A stretch of DNA of 64,000 nt. Source: Linyphia triangularis (lineage: Eukaryota; Arthropoda; Arachnida; Araneae; Linyphiidae). Position numbers and translations under genes: made by a program. This document shows positions 36,262-48,567 of the stretch, piece by piece. How positions within the stretch are numbered: the first letter of the stretch is position 1; each line of letters begins with the position of its first letter. The notes under the pieces were generated by a model. That model made no database searches and had not been told where the DNA came from. It saw only the letters and a list, made by a program, of their open reading frames with translations. The stretch lies in NCBI GenBank assembly GCA_963978545.1, contig OZ021724.1, forward strand, positions 33,250,433 to 33,314,432, given 5' to 3'.

Positions 36262-39200
36262 TCATTGAAGACTAGCAACTGCTTTTTTGGCAGCATCATC
36301 TAAATCAGTTGCTGTAACTATTGGAAGACCACTGTTGGCTAGAATAGCTTTAGCTTCATCGACATTAGTTCCTGGAAAATACATTGAGCATTTAAGTTTT
36401 TGTTATTAAATTTATAATTCAGGAGACAATATAATATAAATACCTTCTAATCGTACAACTAAAGGTACTTTCAGTTGTATATTCCTGCATGCATTAGTGA
36501 TACCTCTAGCAATGATTGCACAATTGACAATTCCTCCAAATATATTGACCAGAACAGCTTTCACCTATGAAATGTACAGAAATATTCACCCAAGGATAAC
36601 ATGCATAACATAACCCAGTTTTTAAAATAAATAATTTATATGCATTGCATCCAATTTTAAATAGCAAAAACATTTCTACCAGCGAAATGTGTGCCAAAGT
36701 ATGTTTCAAAATTTATTTATTAAAAATAAACATGAAACAATATCTTTTATTTTAAACAAATTTGGCAACAAGAAAGAGTTTCTTCAATAGTCGGTTAAAT
36801 GCTATTTTATTGCGATTGGATAACGGCAAGTTGGTTAATTAGTATTCCATAAAAGTGACCTTTTAGTGACAAGTACAGCTCCAAAATTTGATAAAATGCA
36901 TTGACATCGAATCTACCTGCCAAGTTTCAGCTTGATTGGATGACGACATGGGGGTTAATTAGGCCCCTGCAGATTTGTCTGCCATTGAAATACCCTCAAA
37001 ATTGAAGTTAATATAAAGGATTTAAAAATAGTTTACAATATTAAGAGTATCAAATAAAAAAGGAAATGTTAAATCCTCACTCAAGTTTGAAATGTATATA
37101 AAACAAAATTAACAATGCAAAATAAATATAGCACTAGAATATATTCACAATATTTATTGAAAGCACTAAATTGTTACACTTAAGCAACTATAATATGATC
37201 TTTTAATGATGAGGCTAAATTCATGTATTTATTTTTTTATTTTATTTATTATTCTTTTTCATACGACTGATAAAAAGAAAGAAAAAAAGACTGGGATCAT
37301 TTTAACTGATTAAATAAAATAATCTTAAAATGTAAAAATATTTTAAATGTTTTTTCAGTCAATATGAGCACAGTATGGGAACTATATATTCTTTGAAAAA
37401 ATGATTGATTTGTTTTTTACTGGTTATAGTGCCAAACATAAATGTTTCCTGGCTATGTGGCATATATGCCAATGTCTACCCCAAAATATTGATCCAAAAT
37501 ACTAAATGAATACTTTTACAATGAATAGTTATACACTAAAACAAATGCCAAATTCAAATACCAGTGTTTCCAAAAGTTGAAATTTGTGGACTAATGACTT
37601 CTTAACATTATTTGTTTTTAACTTTTTTTTTTTCAAATCATTCTGATAAATATTCACCTTTCAAAGACTAATTGTAAACTTTTTTTTTTACATTTAAATG
37701 CAATAGAATTAGTGCATTTCTTATACTAATAAAACTAGTATAATGTGATCTTTTATACTAGTTTTTAGAAATGGGATAAGTATTTGACAAATTCCCTGCC
37801 AAAGCTGATATGATCCATCCTTTCACATGTGCCAATAATATCTGCATTGTTCTGCCTTTAAATTATTTTCAAAAAGAGATATAACAGTATACTTTAAGAA
37901 TAAATAAATTCGCATGAGTATACTCATAATTTGACACATAAAATATTTGTGCTCTTTTTGCCAACTAGGAGATAACTAGTAACTAGATAAAACTATTTTG
38001 TGCCAGTAAATCATTCTACGCATGCACTAAAAAAAATCCTGGATATTTGGCTTTCCGTTAGTGTTAACAAGTTGCTGAACCAAAGAAAATAGCAATCTGT
38101 TTATACCATTTCCCAAATAAATTAATCCAATGACAAAAAGAAGAATACTCGAAGCTTCAGTTTGTCAAGAATATTATTTAGTCCCTTCCTGTATGCCAAA
38201 CATATAAACCTTGCTTACAACTGATAAGGCAATACTCATTCTCAGTGATACAAGTAAGACAATTCCTGAAGTTGGCAGCAAACTTGTTAAAAGGTCTTAA
38301 AACTGTGGTACACCACTAAAATATACTTATCTAGTAATTCTTATAGTACACTAACACTTCATTAAAATTTTAATAAGAATGTCTTGCCTTATCATCAGAT
38401 GTAAGTATTCTAAATGCCTGATATACTTGGTCTTCTTGAACCATGCCGCCAACATCCAAGAAATTAGCAGGACTGCCACCATACATATGAATAATGTCCA
38501 TTGTGGCCATAGCTAAGCCTGCTCCATTAACTGCAAAATAAAACATATTACTTCAAATAACTAGATCTGCTAGTCTTAATGTGTTTGTTTATCGATAAAT
38601 GTGCAAGTTAAAATAAACAATATTTTTTGAAAATTTACAATTCTGATTGAATAAAATATGCAACAAATAGTTTGTGCTTGCAAAGCAATTACTGTTTTCG
38701 TTTAATCAAGAAAAATACTATATAACTCAAGTAAATATGGTTTTACTGTACCAGATTAAATAACTGACTTACTTTGAAATTCTGGACGACAAAGAGTTTG
38801 CATTGAATATAATATCAGATGAAAATAATTAAACTATCAAGTACAAATTTTGATATCTGATAATTTTATTTACTACGGAATTTGAAGGACAAAAATGCTA
38901 AATTTGCATTGATTTCGATTAGTTCTAAAATTATATTTCTTGGTGCTCCAAACACACCTTCAATTAAAAATATTTTCGATTGAGATTTGCCAATATCATT
39001 CTGCATAAAACTAAACATAAATTAATTAAAAATATACCTTGTTTTTCCCTATTGTTCTTTCTAAATTTCTTTTACAAACACTTCCCAACAAAATAAAATT
39101 GGATAATATTTAAGAAATTTTACAAGGTTCAGCTTGTGTGAATTTCCATGTCATTTTTAAATTTTTTTTATTTCCTGAATAAAATATGGATATGTCAAAG

Positions 39201-42200
39201 AAAGAGGCTACTCAAGTAAAATAGTGTAATGCAATAATGTACGAACGATCTTGTCATAAAATATGATAGAAATACATTAATCGTTTGCTTGAATTTTTTT
39301 TTTTTTGATCAGGGGTCATTAAAAATACATACATTTCTTCTAAACAAGCACCTTCCAATACTAATTATAAGGTAACAAAAGTATTTCATACCCATGCAAG
39401 CAATGTTTCCATCCATTCCAATATAGTTCAAATGGAATTTAGCTGCATCTACTTCCCTAGGGTCACTTTCAGAGTGATCGTCCATTTCAAAAATCCTTTT
39501 CTGTCTAAACTCTGCATTATCGTCAAAATTGAACTTGGCATCAAAGCATAAAACTATAAATTTTAAGTTGTCAGTTAGTATACTCAAATCAGCTAGGTAA
39601 AATAATTAAAAAAATGTATAGCCATTTACCTCTTTTGTCCTTAGTTTCACCAAAAGGATTAATTTCTATTTGAGTAGCATCAACTTTAATAAAAAGTTTA
39701 TAAAGGTTTTTTATTTGCTGTGCAGCCTGTTAAGGAAGAAACATTTTTTGTTTGAATATGAGTATAATTCAAAGGACTATAAATTACATAAAGTAATGAC
39801 TTCACAATTTACAAGCACAAATCCATTGTGTATCAAGACATTTTTTTGCAATGATAGGGATACGTATTGGTATTTAAGTGTATATAATAAAGAGTTTACA
39901 AATTGTTTTTAGATTAATGCAGTTTTATATAACAGAAGGTATAATGTAAACTACCTATAAAAGAAAATGTATATTATTTTCAAAAGTAATGTGTGCATAA
40001 AAGATGTTTTAATTCTTCTAGAAGATCACAATGTTTTGCTAACAATTTCCAATATCTCTAAATACAATTTGGTATGGCTGTCTTTAAACATGGAGGTTAA
40101 GAAGACTGAGGATGAAAGCGAAGAATAGAACTATTTATATTGAATTCAAAATATTATAAAATTAGAATCTTAATAATAAGTTATTTGCAAGTAACAAAAT
40201 CTGATACAAGATTATTTTAGCAAATTTATTTCACACTTACTTGGTGTAGCAGATCCTTTTCAAAATTTAATTTCTGAGCTATATTTCTAGCTTGGCTATC
40301 TGTAATTCCTCTATTGATATCTATAACTTCCTAGAATGTAAAATATATATATAAATATTAGTATAGCTAATTATAAGACTTTTAGATTGCTTTTTCAATC
40401 AAACATATTGGTAAAATTTATGGACATACACCAACACTCACTTTAAAAATTAATTGTGGAGTTTTACTTGCTACTTCCTCTATATCCACCCCACCAGCAG
40501 GACTAGCAACAATGACGGGTCCACCACTTTCCCTATCCATCAAAATGGCAAGATAAGTCTCTCTGGCAATGTCTATCGCTTCTGCAATCATTACCTAAAC
40601 AAGAAAAAAAAGACAATTTTTAAGTTTAAGACAATAAATATTTAAAATGTGAAAGAAAACTAGAAACCCTCTTACTTTATGGACTTTAACACCAGACTTA
40701 GGAGTTTGTTTTGTAACTAGATTGTGTCCTAGCATTTGCTCAACTAGTTTTGGAACTTCTTTTGGACTGTAAAAATGTTGATATTAATTTCATCATGTTA
40801 TTAGTTGAATAAAGGAATAAATACTTAATAATAGATATATTTCATTAAAGAGTTTTATATCTGTCTCACAAAAGGTTCAATGTGGAATTTTTATTATATG
40901 GACTCTTTTAAGATCTAAGTCATTCAATTCTAATAATAGATTACTACAAAGGTCTATAGATATGTGGCATTCACCTAATTTAGTTAATACATAACAAATG
41001 ACTAAATAAAAGTGAAATTTGAAATAATGACAAACAATATTTCTTAACACAGATGATAATCAAAAACCTCCAAAACAACGTTGAAAAAACCCAACAATTT
41101 TACAATTCAATGAAAAAAATTTAGCTCTAAAGTTATTAATGAAAATAAAATTTAACAGCTTTAAATGTTGCAATATTACATTTTACAATCTGTTATTATA
41201 ACATCTATTCATTACAGTTGTTATTTATATTCTATTTAATTTGGATTTTTATTAATTCATATATATTTAAGGAGCATTTATATATATTGTAATCAATATT
41301 TTTAAAAAGACTGATGACCTAGAGTGCAAAGCATTTGCTTAGCATGTGAAAGGTTCTGGGATTTCTTGATGATATTCTACAGTATCAATGATGCTGGAGC
41401 ATAGACCAATTCATGGAGCATAGACCTAGTGTTGTTTTTCGGACAGATAATGTTTAAATCAACAACCAATTCTAAAAATTGAGTGTTTTCAAATGACAGG
41501 ATTCATACTCATTTTCAGAAAAAAATTATTCCCTGGGTTTGCCAGTCGTGTTTTCCATTGTGGAGTTGATTATTTTTTTAGCAAGAATTTATGTTCTTAA
41601 TTATTTTAGCAAGCCAGATAAAAATAGTCAAACCTCAATTACGCAAATTCTTCCGAGAACATGAAAAAAGTCTTTTTTTCCCCTTTAAGAATAATTTTCT
41701 GTAAGTCTATGTTATCAAATAATTCTGTAACTTTAAGTCCTCGAGTTAATAGAGCCGAAAAGTATGATTTTTTTTCTAGAGTAAAAATTACTTTTTTCCC
41801 CCCAGACAACAATATTTCTTAACACAAATTTGACTTTGATTTTTCTTTTTTCCCAGAGTATTCCCTGATATTTTTAAGGCTGATTTATTTTTCCTGAGTT
41901 TTCCAGGTATAAGTATGTGACCAATTTGTAAATAAATATGTGACCGAGGCCAATTTGTGGTCACTATACATTTTTGAAAGTTCAACAAAATAGGTTATTA
42001 AGTTAGGTAAGTACGAAAAACTAAATAGTTTAGGTAATAAATTTAAGAATTTTTTCAGGCATCATTAGGTTACAGCAAGTTTTAAAACTTATAAAGTCAA
42101 ATACTACAATGAAAGTGTATGTTTAAATCAAGTCTGCAAACAATTATCAAATTCTGTATATAAGACAAAAGTTAAATAAATAATTCCGAAATAAAAATGC

Positions 42201-45200
42201 TACAAGTAAACTTTTTTTAAATAGTTAAAAGGAACGGAAAGTTTATAAAGATAACATTCATAAATTTGCTTTACAACCTGAATTAATTTAACTGCATTGT
42301 AAAATAACAAAATTTAATAATAGATGCAAAAATTAAAACCTACTTTTTTGTCAACTTGACACCACCTTTAAGGCCACTCGAGAAAACTCCTTTACCTCGA
42401 CCGCCTGCCAAAATCTGGGCTTTGACAACATATTCATCCACATCTAATTTTAAAAAGTAGACAACATTTGCTAAAGTGATACTGTAAATGTACTAAAAGT
42501 TAAAAATAAACAAAGGATGCATGCAAATAGAAAAAAAAAAAAAAAACTGGACCCAACAATAAACCATAAATTATGTAAGGTAGCCAAACAAGGGGCAATT
42601 CTGCAGCTACCATCATTTGGCTACTGTTACTAGCATATATAATTTGGCGGTTTATTGCTAGTGTTGTGAAAATCAAGTAATGCCGAGAAAATATATCAAT
42701 TTAAAAATTACTCCAATCCATTAAAATTCAAGTAGTAAATTACAGAATTCATTTGGCATCAGTATAGTTTATTTTATTTGTAGTTTCTTTTTTTAAAAAC
42801 TTGATATCCTCTAACATGAAAACAAAATATTTAAAGTTAAAGATACAGTTACCTATATTTTTAAGGAAGTTCAATAAAACTTGACCTCAGAATTTTCAGG
42901 GTTCCCACTGAATATCAATGACTTTTAAGGACCTAAACAATATTTTTTAAGTACCATTGAAAATTTGTTTTTAGGCATCATTTTTTTAATTTGAAACTTA
43001 ATGGCGGTTTAGCCCATAGAGCTAATATCAAAATCTTTCATGCACAATTTGTATTTTGCTTTATGAACAGACTTTGATGAAGTTGCAATCCATTTTTCAT
43101 ATGCACTGTGTTAAATGTGCATTTTCCAAGCATAGTATTTTTGCAAGTTGCTTCTGCTAAAAAAAAACACACTTGTTGGTTGCAAACTCTTTTGGCTAGT
43201 AAAACATAAACACTAACCTCATGTGATAGTCTCAGAGTACAGTGTGTAACTAAAACTCTACTCGAATTCCTCTTCAACAATCAGAAAATATGTACCAAAC
43301 AATGTACAAGTCGACACTTGCGTAATACCAAAGTACAGAAAATTCTGGTGCAGCGCAGATAAGCAGGTCAAAGTTGAATTTTTATAAAGATTGCAGTACA
43401 ACTTCTTTCCCCTCGAGAATTTTTTTACTTTATAAATTTTCATTGGGGCACAACTGCACATGGAACATTGTTACTATTCATGTCACCCTGAAAAAAAACT
43501 GGAAGAAAATTTATGCGAGTACTGATGGAATTAAAAAACATTTTTAGGCAAAAATTTAACAGAAGTGTGTATTATAATGTAAAAGTTTTTAGCATTTTAT
43601 CAATAAGAAAGTTTTTTCTTTAGTGCTCGTAATGGACTTAGTAAACTAAAAAAGGAACCTTTGCTAAGAGCTAAAGATGGCCATAATTTGAGACATTTCT
43701 ACAGATTATTATATTATTTAATAATGTGTGGATTTTCAAGTAAAAAAAGGAAAGATGGAGAGACAGAAATTTGTTTTGCGGTGAAACCCCAACCAATATC
43801 GCTATACAACTGTAACTTATAGTTATGCTAAAAGAAATCCATAATTTAAAAATCAATACCATCAAATTTAATCAATTAGGATAACGACTGCAGTAAATGG
43901 CAAGCAACAAAAAAGGTAAATATATATAAATAAAATATAATGCTTGAGTTATTTTTGGTCAAAATAATCACTTTATAAAAGATAAATATTCTGAAGTAAT
44001 GATTAGTAGTTAGAATTCTAAAAACTTATATGCCATCTAAAGTGGAGATCAATTACACAGTGAAAATACACCTACGTAAAGAATGAGATATTTCTTCTGC
44101 TTCATTTATATTTGAAGCAATTCTAAAATTCTGCACAGTGATTCCATTCTCATTCATTAACTGTTTACTTTGATATTCTTGCAAGTTCAGATGACGCACT
44201 GGTATGACTGAAGCAGGCAGCTAACAGGAAAGAGAAAAATAAACTTATTTAACTTATGAAAAACCTATTAATTAAAGAAGTGTATATTTCTCATAGGAAT
44301 ACAGTATTACCTTCCAAAAAATAATACAAAATTTTCAAGTGTGAGGAAAGCATACCTATCTATAGATAGGTAAAAGAATGGTTTATAAAATACAGTCGAA
44401 CCCCGGATAACTCAGTTGTAGTAAACATTTTTAGTGGTCTCGACCGTACTCCCATTTAATTAACGTTATTTTATACACTTATAGTGGGCAGCTGAGAAAA
44501 TGGTAGTTCATTCATAGTAAACTCAAATTCCATTTCCAAAGATTTTTTTTTCACTTCTTCAACTTTAAACTTGCACAAATTGGTACTGCAAATGACAGTA
44601 TTTTGCTATTTCCTTACATTACATCAAATTTCACTCTTTCATGCTCATCTCATTGAACTATGATGAACAACTTGTTAAGCAGCATTCCTCTTCTTCCCCT
44701 CTCCCCGGTTGCAGGATCAAACCCTTTTTCATTCCTGTAACCTCAAATCTAGGAACAGGCTTCTGGTCGCTCCTTGTTAAATATCCTACAGGCTCTGTCT
44801 GCTAAATTTCAGTCTTCAATGTCCTATGTGCTCCAAATAAACAAACAGCTTCAAAAGCATTATGTTTTTTCATTTCAGGCACTCATGGAATATTAAACAG
44901 TGCAAAATATTTTTGGAAACTCTTCTTTTAGAAGGATACCATTTGGCAACTTAAGTGTTTACACATTTAAGTGACATGTAATTATTTATCACCAAGTCTA
45001 AATGCTTACGGTCTATTACACGAATTATAAATTATTTGAAGGTTATTATTTGGAATGAGTTATCACTGTAATTTGGAATTTTTTTATCTGGCACGCTATA
45101 AAAGTTGACTGACAAATTTATGTTTTCGAGACAGCAGAATTTGGAAAGGCCTTTCCTACATTTCAAAACCTAAGAAAAATAATTTATATTTTCATTATTT

Positions 45201-45735
45201 ATTTGAATTATTGTTATTATTCATTCGATGAATCAGAGATATATTTTGAATTCCACATTTTATCTTGAATTACTTGTTAAAAACGATGTTTATCAAAGTT
45301 GAACAGTTTTAAAGTTCATGTGTTTGAAACTAATATGATAAGTATTAAGCACATAAAAGCGTACCTCGTCCTCAAACTCATTAGGAAAATGATCTACTGT
45401 TCCACAGATATTTGAAAAAAAAAAATCAAAATAACATTCCACCCTGTATAAGTAACATAAGTCAAGTAAATGAATATTATCCGCTTTGATGGTTTACAAA
45501 TGTGATTCAATTAGGTAATTATCAAAGATCAACGACCATACTTCGTACACAAACTAATATTTGTCACGTGGTACTCCTTTAAGCTTTTACACACAAGCAG
45601 CTTCAAGATGCTTACAATAAAAATCAACATTTATTTATCTTAAGAAAATTTAATGCATGAAATATTACATACCTTATGTTCCAGGATGTTGTAGACTCTA
45701 TTACCATATTTAACTACTCTGCTAAGGAATGCCAT
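36262..45735 (-). CDS. SUCLG2: Succinyl-CoA ligase [GDP-forming] beta subunit, mitochondrial, 11 coding exons
   Basis: Coding exons in transcript order: 45673-45735, 44076-44220, 42344-42443, 40676-40766, 40442-40594, 40241-40330, 39630-39726, 39392-39553, 38388-38530, 36444-36564, 36262-36371. Phases agree throughout, giving 424 aa, close to the human protein's 432. The enzyme makes GTP from succinyl-CoA, GDP and phosphate in the TCA cycle, as a dimer with the alpha subunit in the mitochondrial matrix. Exon 1 encodes a basic targeting peptide ([20 protein letters not shown]). The ATP-grasp region shows [32 protein letters not shown] (glycine loop about residues 83-88), and [16 protein letters not shown]. 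The C-terminal CoA-ligase part has [27 protein letters not shown] and [11 protein letters not shown] (residues 355-363). The VFSSGLKGG and [19 protein letters not shown] blocks match the GDP-forming form better than SUCLA2. The intron after exon 38388-38530 starts with GC instead of GT. Confidence 0.97.
36758..36988 (+). repeat. Dispersed ~240-bp repeat, copy 2
   Basis: It matches the reverse complement of 24331-24581. It lies in the SUCLG2-like intron between exons 36444-36564 and 38388-38530, about 190 bp from the former. Confidence 0.8.
44396..44420 (+). repeat. Possible half of a pogo/Tigger-type element
   Basis: CAGTCGAACCCCGGATAACT preceded by TA resembles a Tigger left terminus, but no matching right terminus was found in the intron. 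It may be a relic. Confidence 0.35.
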
Positions 45736-45889
45736 GATGTTAACCTAGAAGGGGAAAATGTAAGCAATTAAAAAAAAATCAAGAAATCTCAAGGCCGCAT
45801 CAGGTTTGACGATAACATAAATAAACAAGCTGGCCGTTATGGTTAAGAACATTTTCTGACACTAGACAGTATTCTGAACTTTATGTATG

Positions 45890-45923
45890 TGACGTCTTAC
45901 CCCTTTACAAAAGTCTGACGTCA
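45890..45923. promoter_or_regulatory. Two CRE-like sites upstream of the SUCLG2-like gene
   Basis: TGACGTC at 45890-45896 and a perfect palindromic CRE, TGACGTCA, at 45916-45923 lie 155-190 bp upstream of the ATG at 45735. CREB/ATF binding is established for this motif; its use here is inferred. Confidence 0.5.
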
Positions 45924-46369
45924 CTCTTTCTAAGAATTTCAGGATGTTAGTTTTTTTGTAATTTTCAATTTTTTTTAAAGAATTCAATTACATCTTTTAA
46001 ATAGCTGTATGTGTAGTTGAGGATGAGGATGAACAATTTTTTTTTTTTTTTTTTTTTTTTTTGGTATTGGAGACGTCATTGTCCATTCTCAAAGAAAAAA
46101 ATAAAACGCCCATTATTATTGGCAAATAGCTTTTGAACATTCAAATTTGTTTTTAAAAGTATGTTGTGATTAGTTAGAAGCACATCCCAAGTTATACTAT
46201 TTAACTTTATGCGTAGGACCGCCACAAAAAAAAAATGAATTCGATTTTCATTTTGAGTGGTTTTTCGTGTTTTTAATGTTGGTCTTGTATTTAGGTTTAT
46301 CAACATTCTTCCTAGTTGAAAAGGAAGAAAGACAGTTTCAGAACCTCTTGAAATAGCGTTCTACTACTT

Positions 46370-47080
46370 TTTACTTTCAATTACCCACATGTTAACCTAG
46401 GGTAAGTATTGGATTCGGTCAATTTCCCCTCCCTCCTTTTTTCCCCCCTGCATTCCTTCACGTTTTGAACAGTTTTAAAGAAGTGGTCTGGAAAAAATAT
46501 CCGTCTGTGATCAGCATAACTCCCGCACGGATTGACCTACGATACTCAAATTTTGCATACGATTAAGTGGTGGCCATGGGACCGGACGTTAAGATTTTCG
46601 TCAAAATTGTGCATGCGTATAAAGTAGCTGCAATTGAAAAATTAATGGTTTTCAACAATTGCCAAAAAACAGCTCTAACGGTTTTGATCCAAATCTCTGT
46701 GATAATTTAGGGTGATCTAAACATCCCCCCCACCGAAATTCCCATAGAAATGCGAAAAAGGCATAAAAGATTGAAAAAACGAATGTCTTTAAGACAGATT
46801 TCTCTTCTATTTGACTATCGCACATCAATGACTTCTGTGTCTCACTTACAAGTAAGGATAATGTGATATTTATCGAAAAACATATCGCCAAATTCGTCAT
46901 TTTCATAGTAATTTTTTTTTTTTTTTTTTTTAATCCACTAAACATCACCAAACTGGACATTTTGTTTTTAATTAGCAAGAATATGCTAACAGTAAATTAC
47001 AGCAATCCATGGCAAATACAAATGAAGTGATCAGCATAAAGTGAAAATGATATTTGTGCGATGTTCCACACCCCTATTAG
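46370..47080 (+). repeat. ~740-bp dispersed repeat, copy 1
   Basis: It starts near TTTCAATTACCCACATG and ends near GTGCGATGTTCCACACCCC. Inside it has CAGCATAACTCCCGCACGG, GTGGTGGCCATGGGACC, GCGTATAAAGTAGCTGC and a poly-T tract. The same order recurs at 47387-48132 and 56437-57188. No terminal inverted repeats, duplications or coding capacity were found, so the class is unknown. Confidence 0.85.
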
Positions 47081-47386
47081 TTATCATAATTCATAGAACA
47101 TTCAGTTATTTCTAGTTAAGATTTTTGGTTTGATGTTTATTGATTTTAGCGTTTTACTTTCTCTTTATTTGACACAGCACTAACTGTTACCAAAGTAATT
47201 GCAGTACAGATATCTATTTAACGTTGGGACCTCAAAGTAGAAAACTTTAGTAACTTTACCATTTTGCATTTTGAATTATGTGTGGCATGATTATGTTAAC
47301 TTGTTAAATTAGTAATGTATAATTTGTTCATTATGTAATCTGAAATTTTGGTACTTTCTATTATATATTCTGTAAATTCTGTATTT

Positions 47387-48132
47387 TTACTTTCAAATTA
47401 CCCATATGTATACATAGGAAAATATAAGTACAGCATTCAGTCAAAAAAAAATTTCGATTTTTTTTTGCATTTTTCCACGTTTAGGAACATCCTGATTTCA
47501 AAAGAGTGATCTAGAAAAAATGTCTCTCTCTCTCCATCTGTGTGTGTGTGTGTGTGTGTGTGTGTCTGTGGTCAGCATAACTCTCGAACAAATTAAAATA
47601 CGATATTCAAATTTGGTATAAGGGTTAGTGGTGGCCATAGGACCTACCATTAAGGTTTTCGTCAAAATCGCGCATGCGTATAAGGTAGCTGCCATTGAAA
47701 AAATCATGTTTTTCAAGGATTGCTAAAAAACGGCTCTAATGATTTTGATAAAAATCTCTGTGGTAATGCCTCTTAAGGTGTTCGAAACATCCCCACCTCC
47801 GAAATTCCCGTAAAAATGTTTTAATGGTGTAAAAAGTTGAAAAACGAATGCTTTCAACACTGAGTTCTTTTTCCTTGAGAATACCTCATCAACGATCATT
47901 TTTTCTTCTCCCCTCAGTTTCGCAAATTCACATTTCACAAAAATCACCATTTCGTCGGAGTTTTTTTTTTTCTTTTTTTTTTTCTTACACCCCTACAAGA
48001 ATTATCGCAAAAAATATCGCCAAACTGGCCATTTCTTCAAAATGAATTATGAAAATATACAAACGGTAAATGACACAAATCCACGCCAGTTTTATAGCGT
48101 AATGAAAAGTTGTGAGATATTCCTCACCCCTA
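47387..48132 (+). repeat. ~740-bp dispersed repeat, copy 2
   Basis: Direct-orientation neighbour of copy 1, about 300 bp away, with the same landmarks (TTACCCATATG start, CATAACTCTCGAAC, GTGGTGGCCATAGGACC, poly-T, TCACCCCTAG end). It contains a (TG)n expansion that the other copies lack. Confidence 0.85.
47539..47565. repeat. (TG)n microsatellite
   Basis: About 13 TG units, located inside copy 2 of the dispersed repeat at the point where copies 1 and 3 have a short CTGTGTG stretch. Confidence 0.95.
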
Positions 48133-48354
48133 GTTTATTATGTTATACAAATTCTGTAATATTATTATTATTATTAGTAGTAGTAATTTTATTATTATTA
48201 TTATTTTGTCTAAACCAACTCTGTTGGGTCTTGATCCTGTTGCTAGTCTTCAAATTTGTATTTGTATGAATTTACAGGATATATATTTACACGATTATAC
48301 ATCTTATATTTTGTGACAATGACAATCACAAGTATCAACCTAGTTCAATTCATA

Positions 48355-48360
48355 TTTATT
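48355..48360 (-). terminator. Probable polyadenylation signal of the unrecognised secreted-protein gene
   Basis: AATAAA on the minus strand lies about 210 nt downstream of the stop codon at 48568-48570. Confidence 0.45.
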
Positions 48361-48567
48361 AGAACACAGGTATTATAATAAATGAGTGATTCGGTTTATA
48401 CAATAACAATGATAATTTGTTCTTTTTTTATACAGATTAATTCAAATGGCATCATAATCTGTAAACTACTTTGAGCAGTGATAATTCAAGGTTTCGGCAA
48501 TAACATAAGTCCTCCATTATTCTTTTAACATTAGAATAATGATAATGCTATGTGGAGGCTGTATAAC

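Noticed and set aside
41634..41755. Possible second pogo/Tigger MITE starting AGTCAAACCTC
   Set aside because: No matching right terminus or TA-flanked inverted end was found.
42897..43488. Possible hAT element beginning CAGGGTTCCCACTG
   Set aside because: The only candidate right end (CACCCTG) shares just a few bases and the flanks show no duplication.
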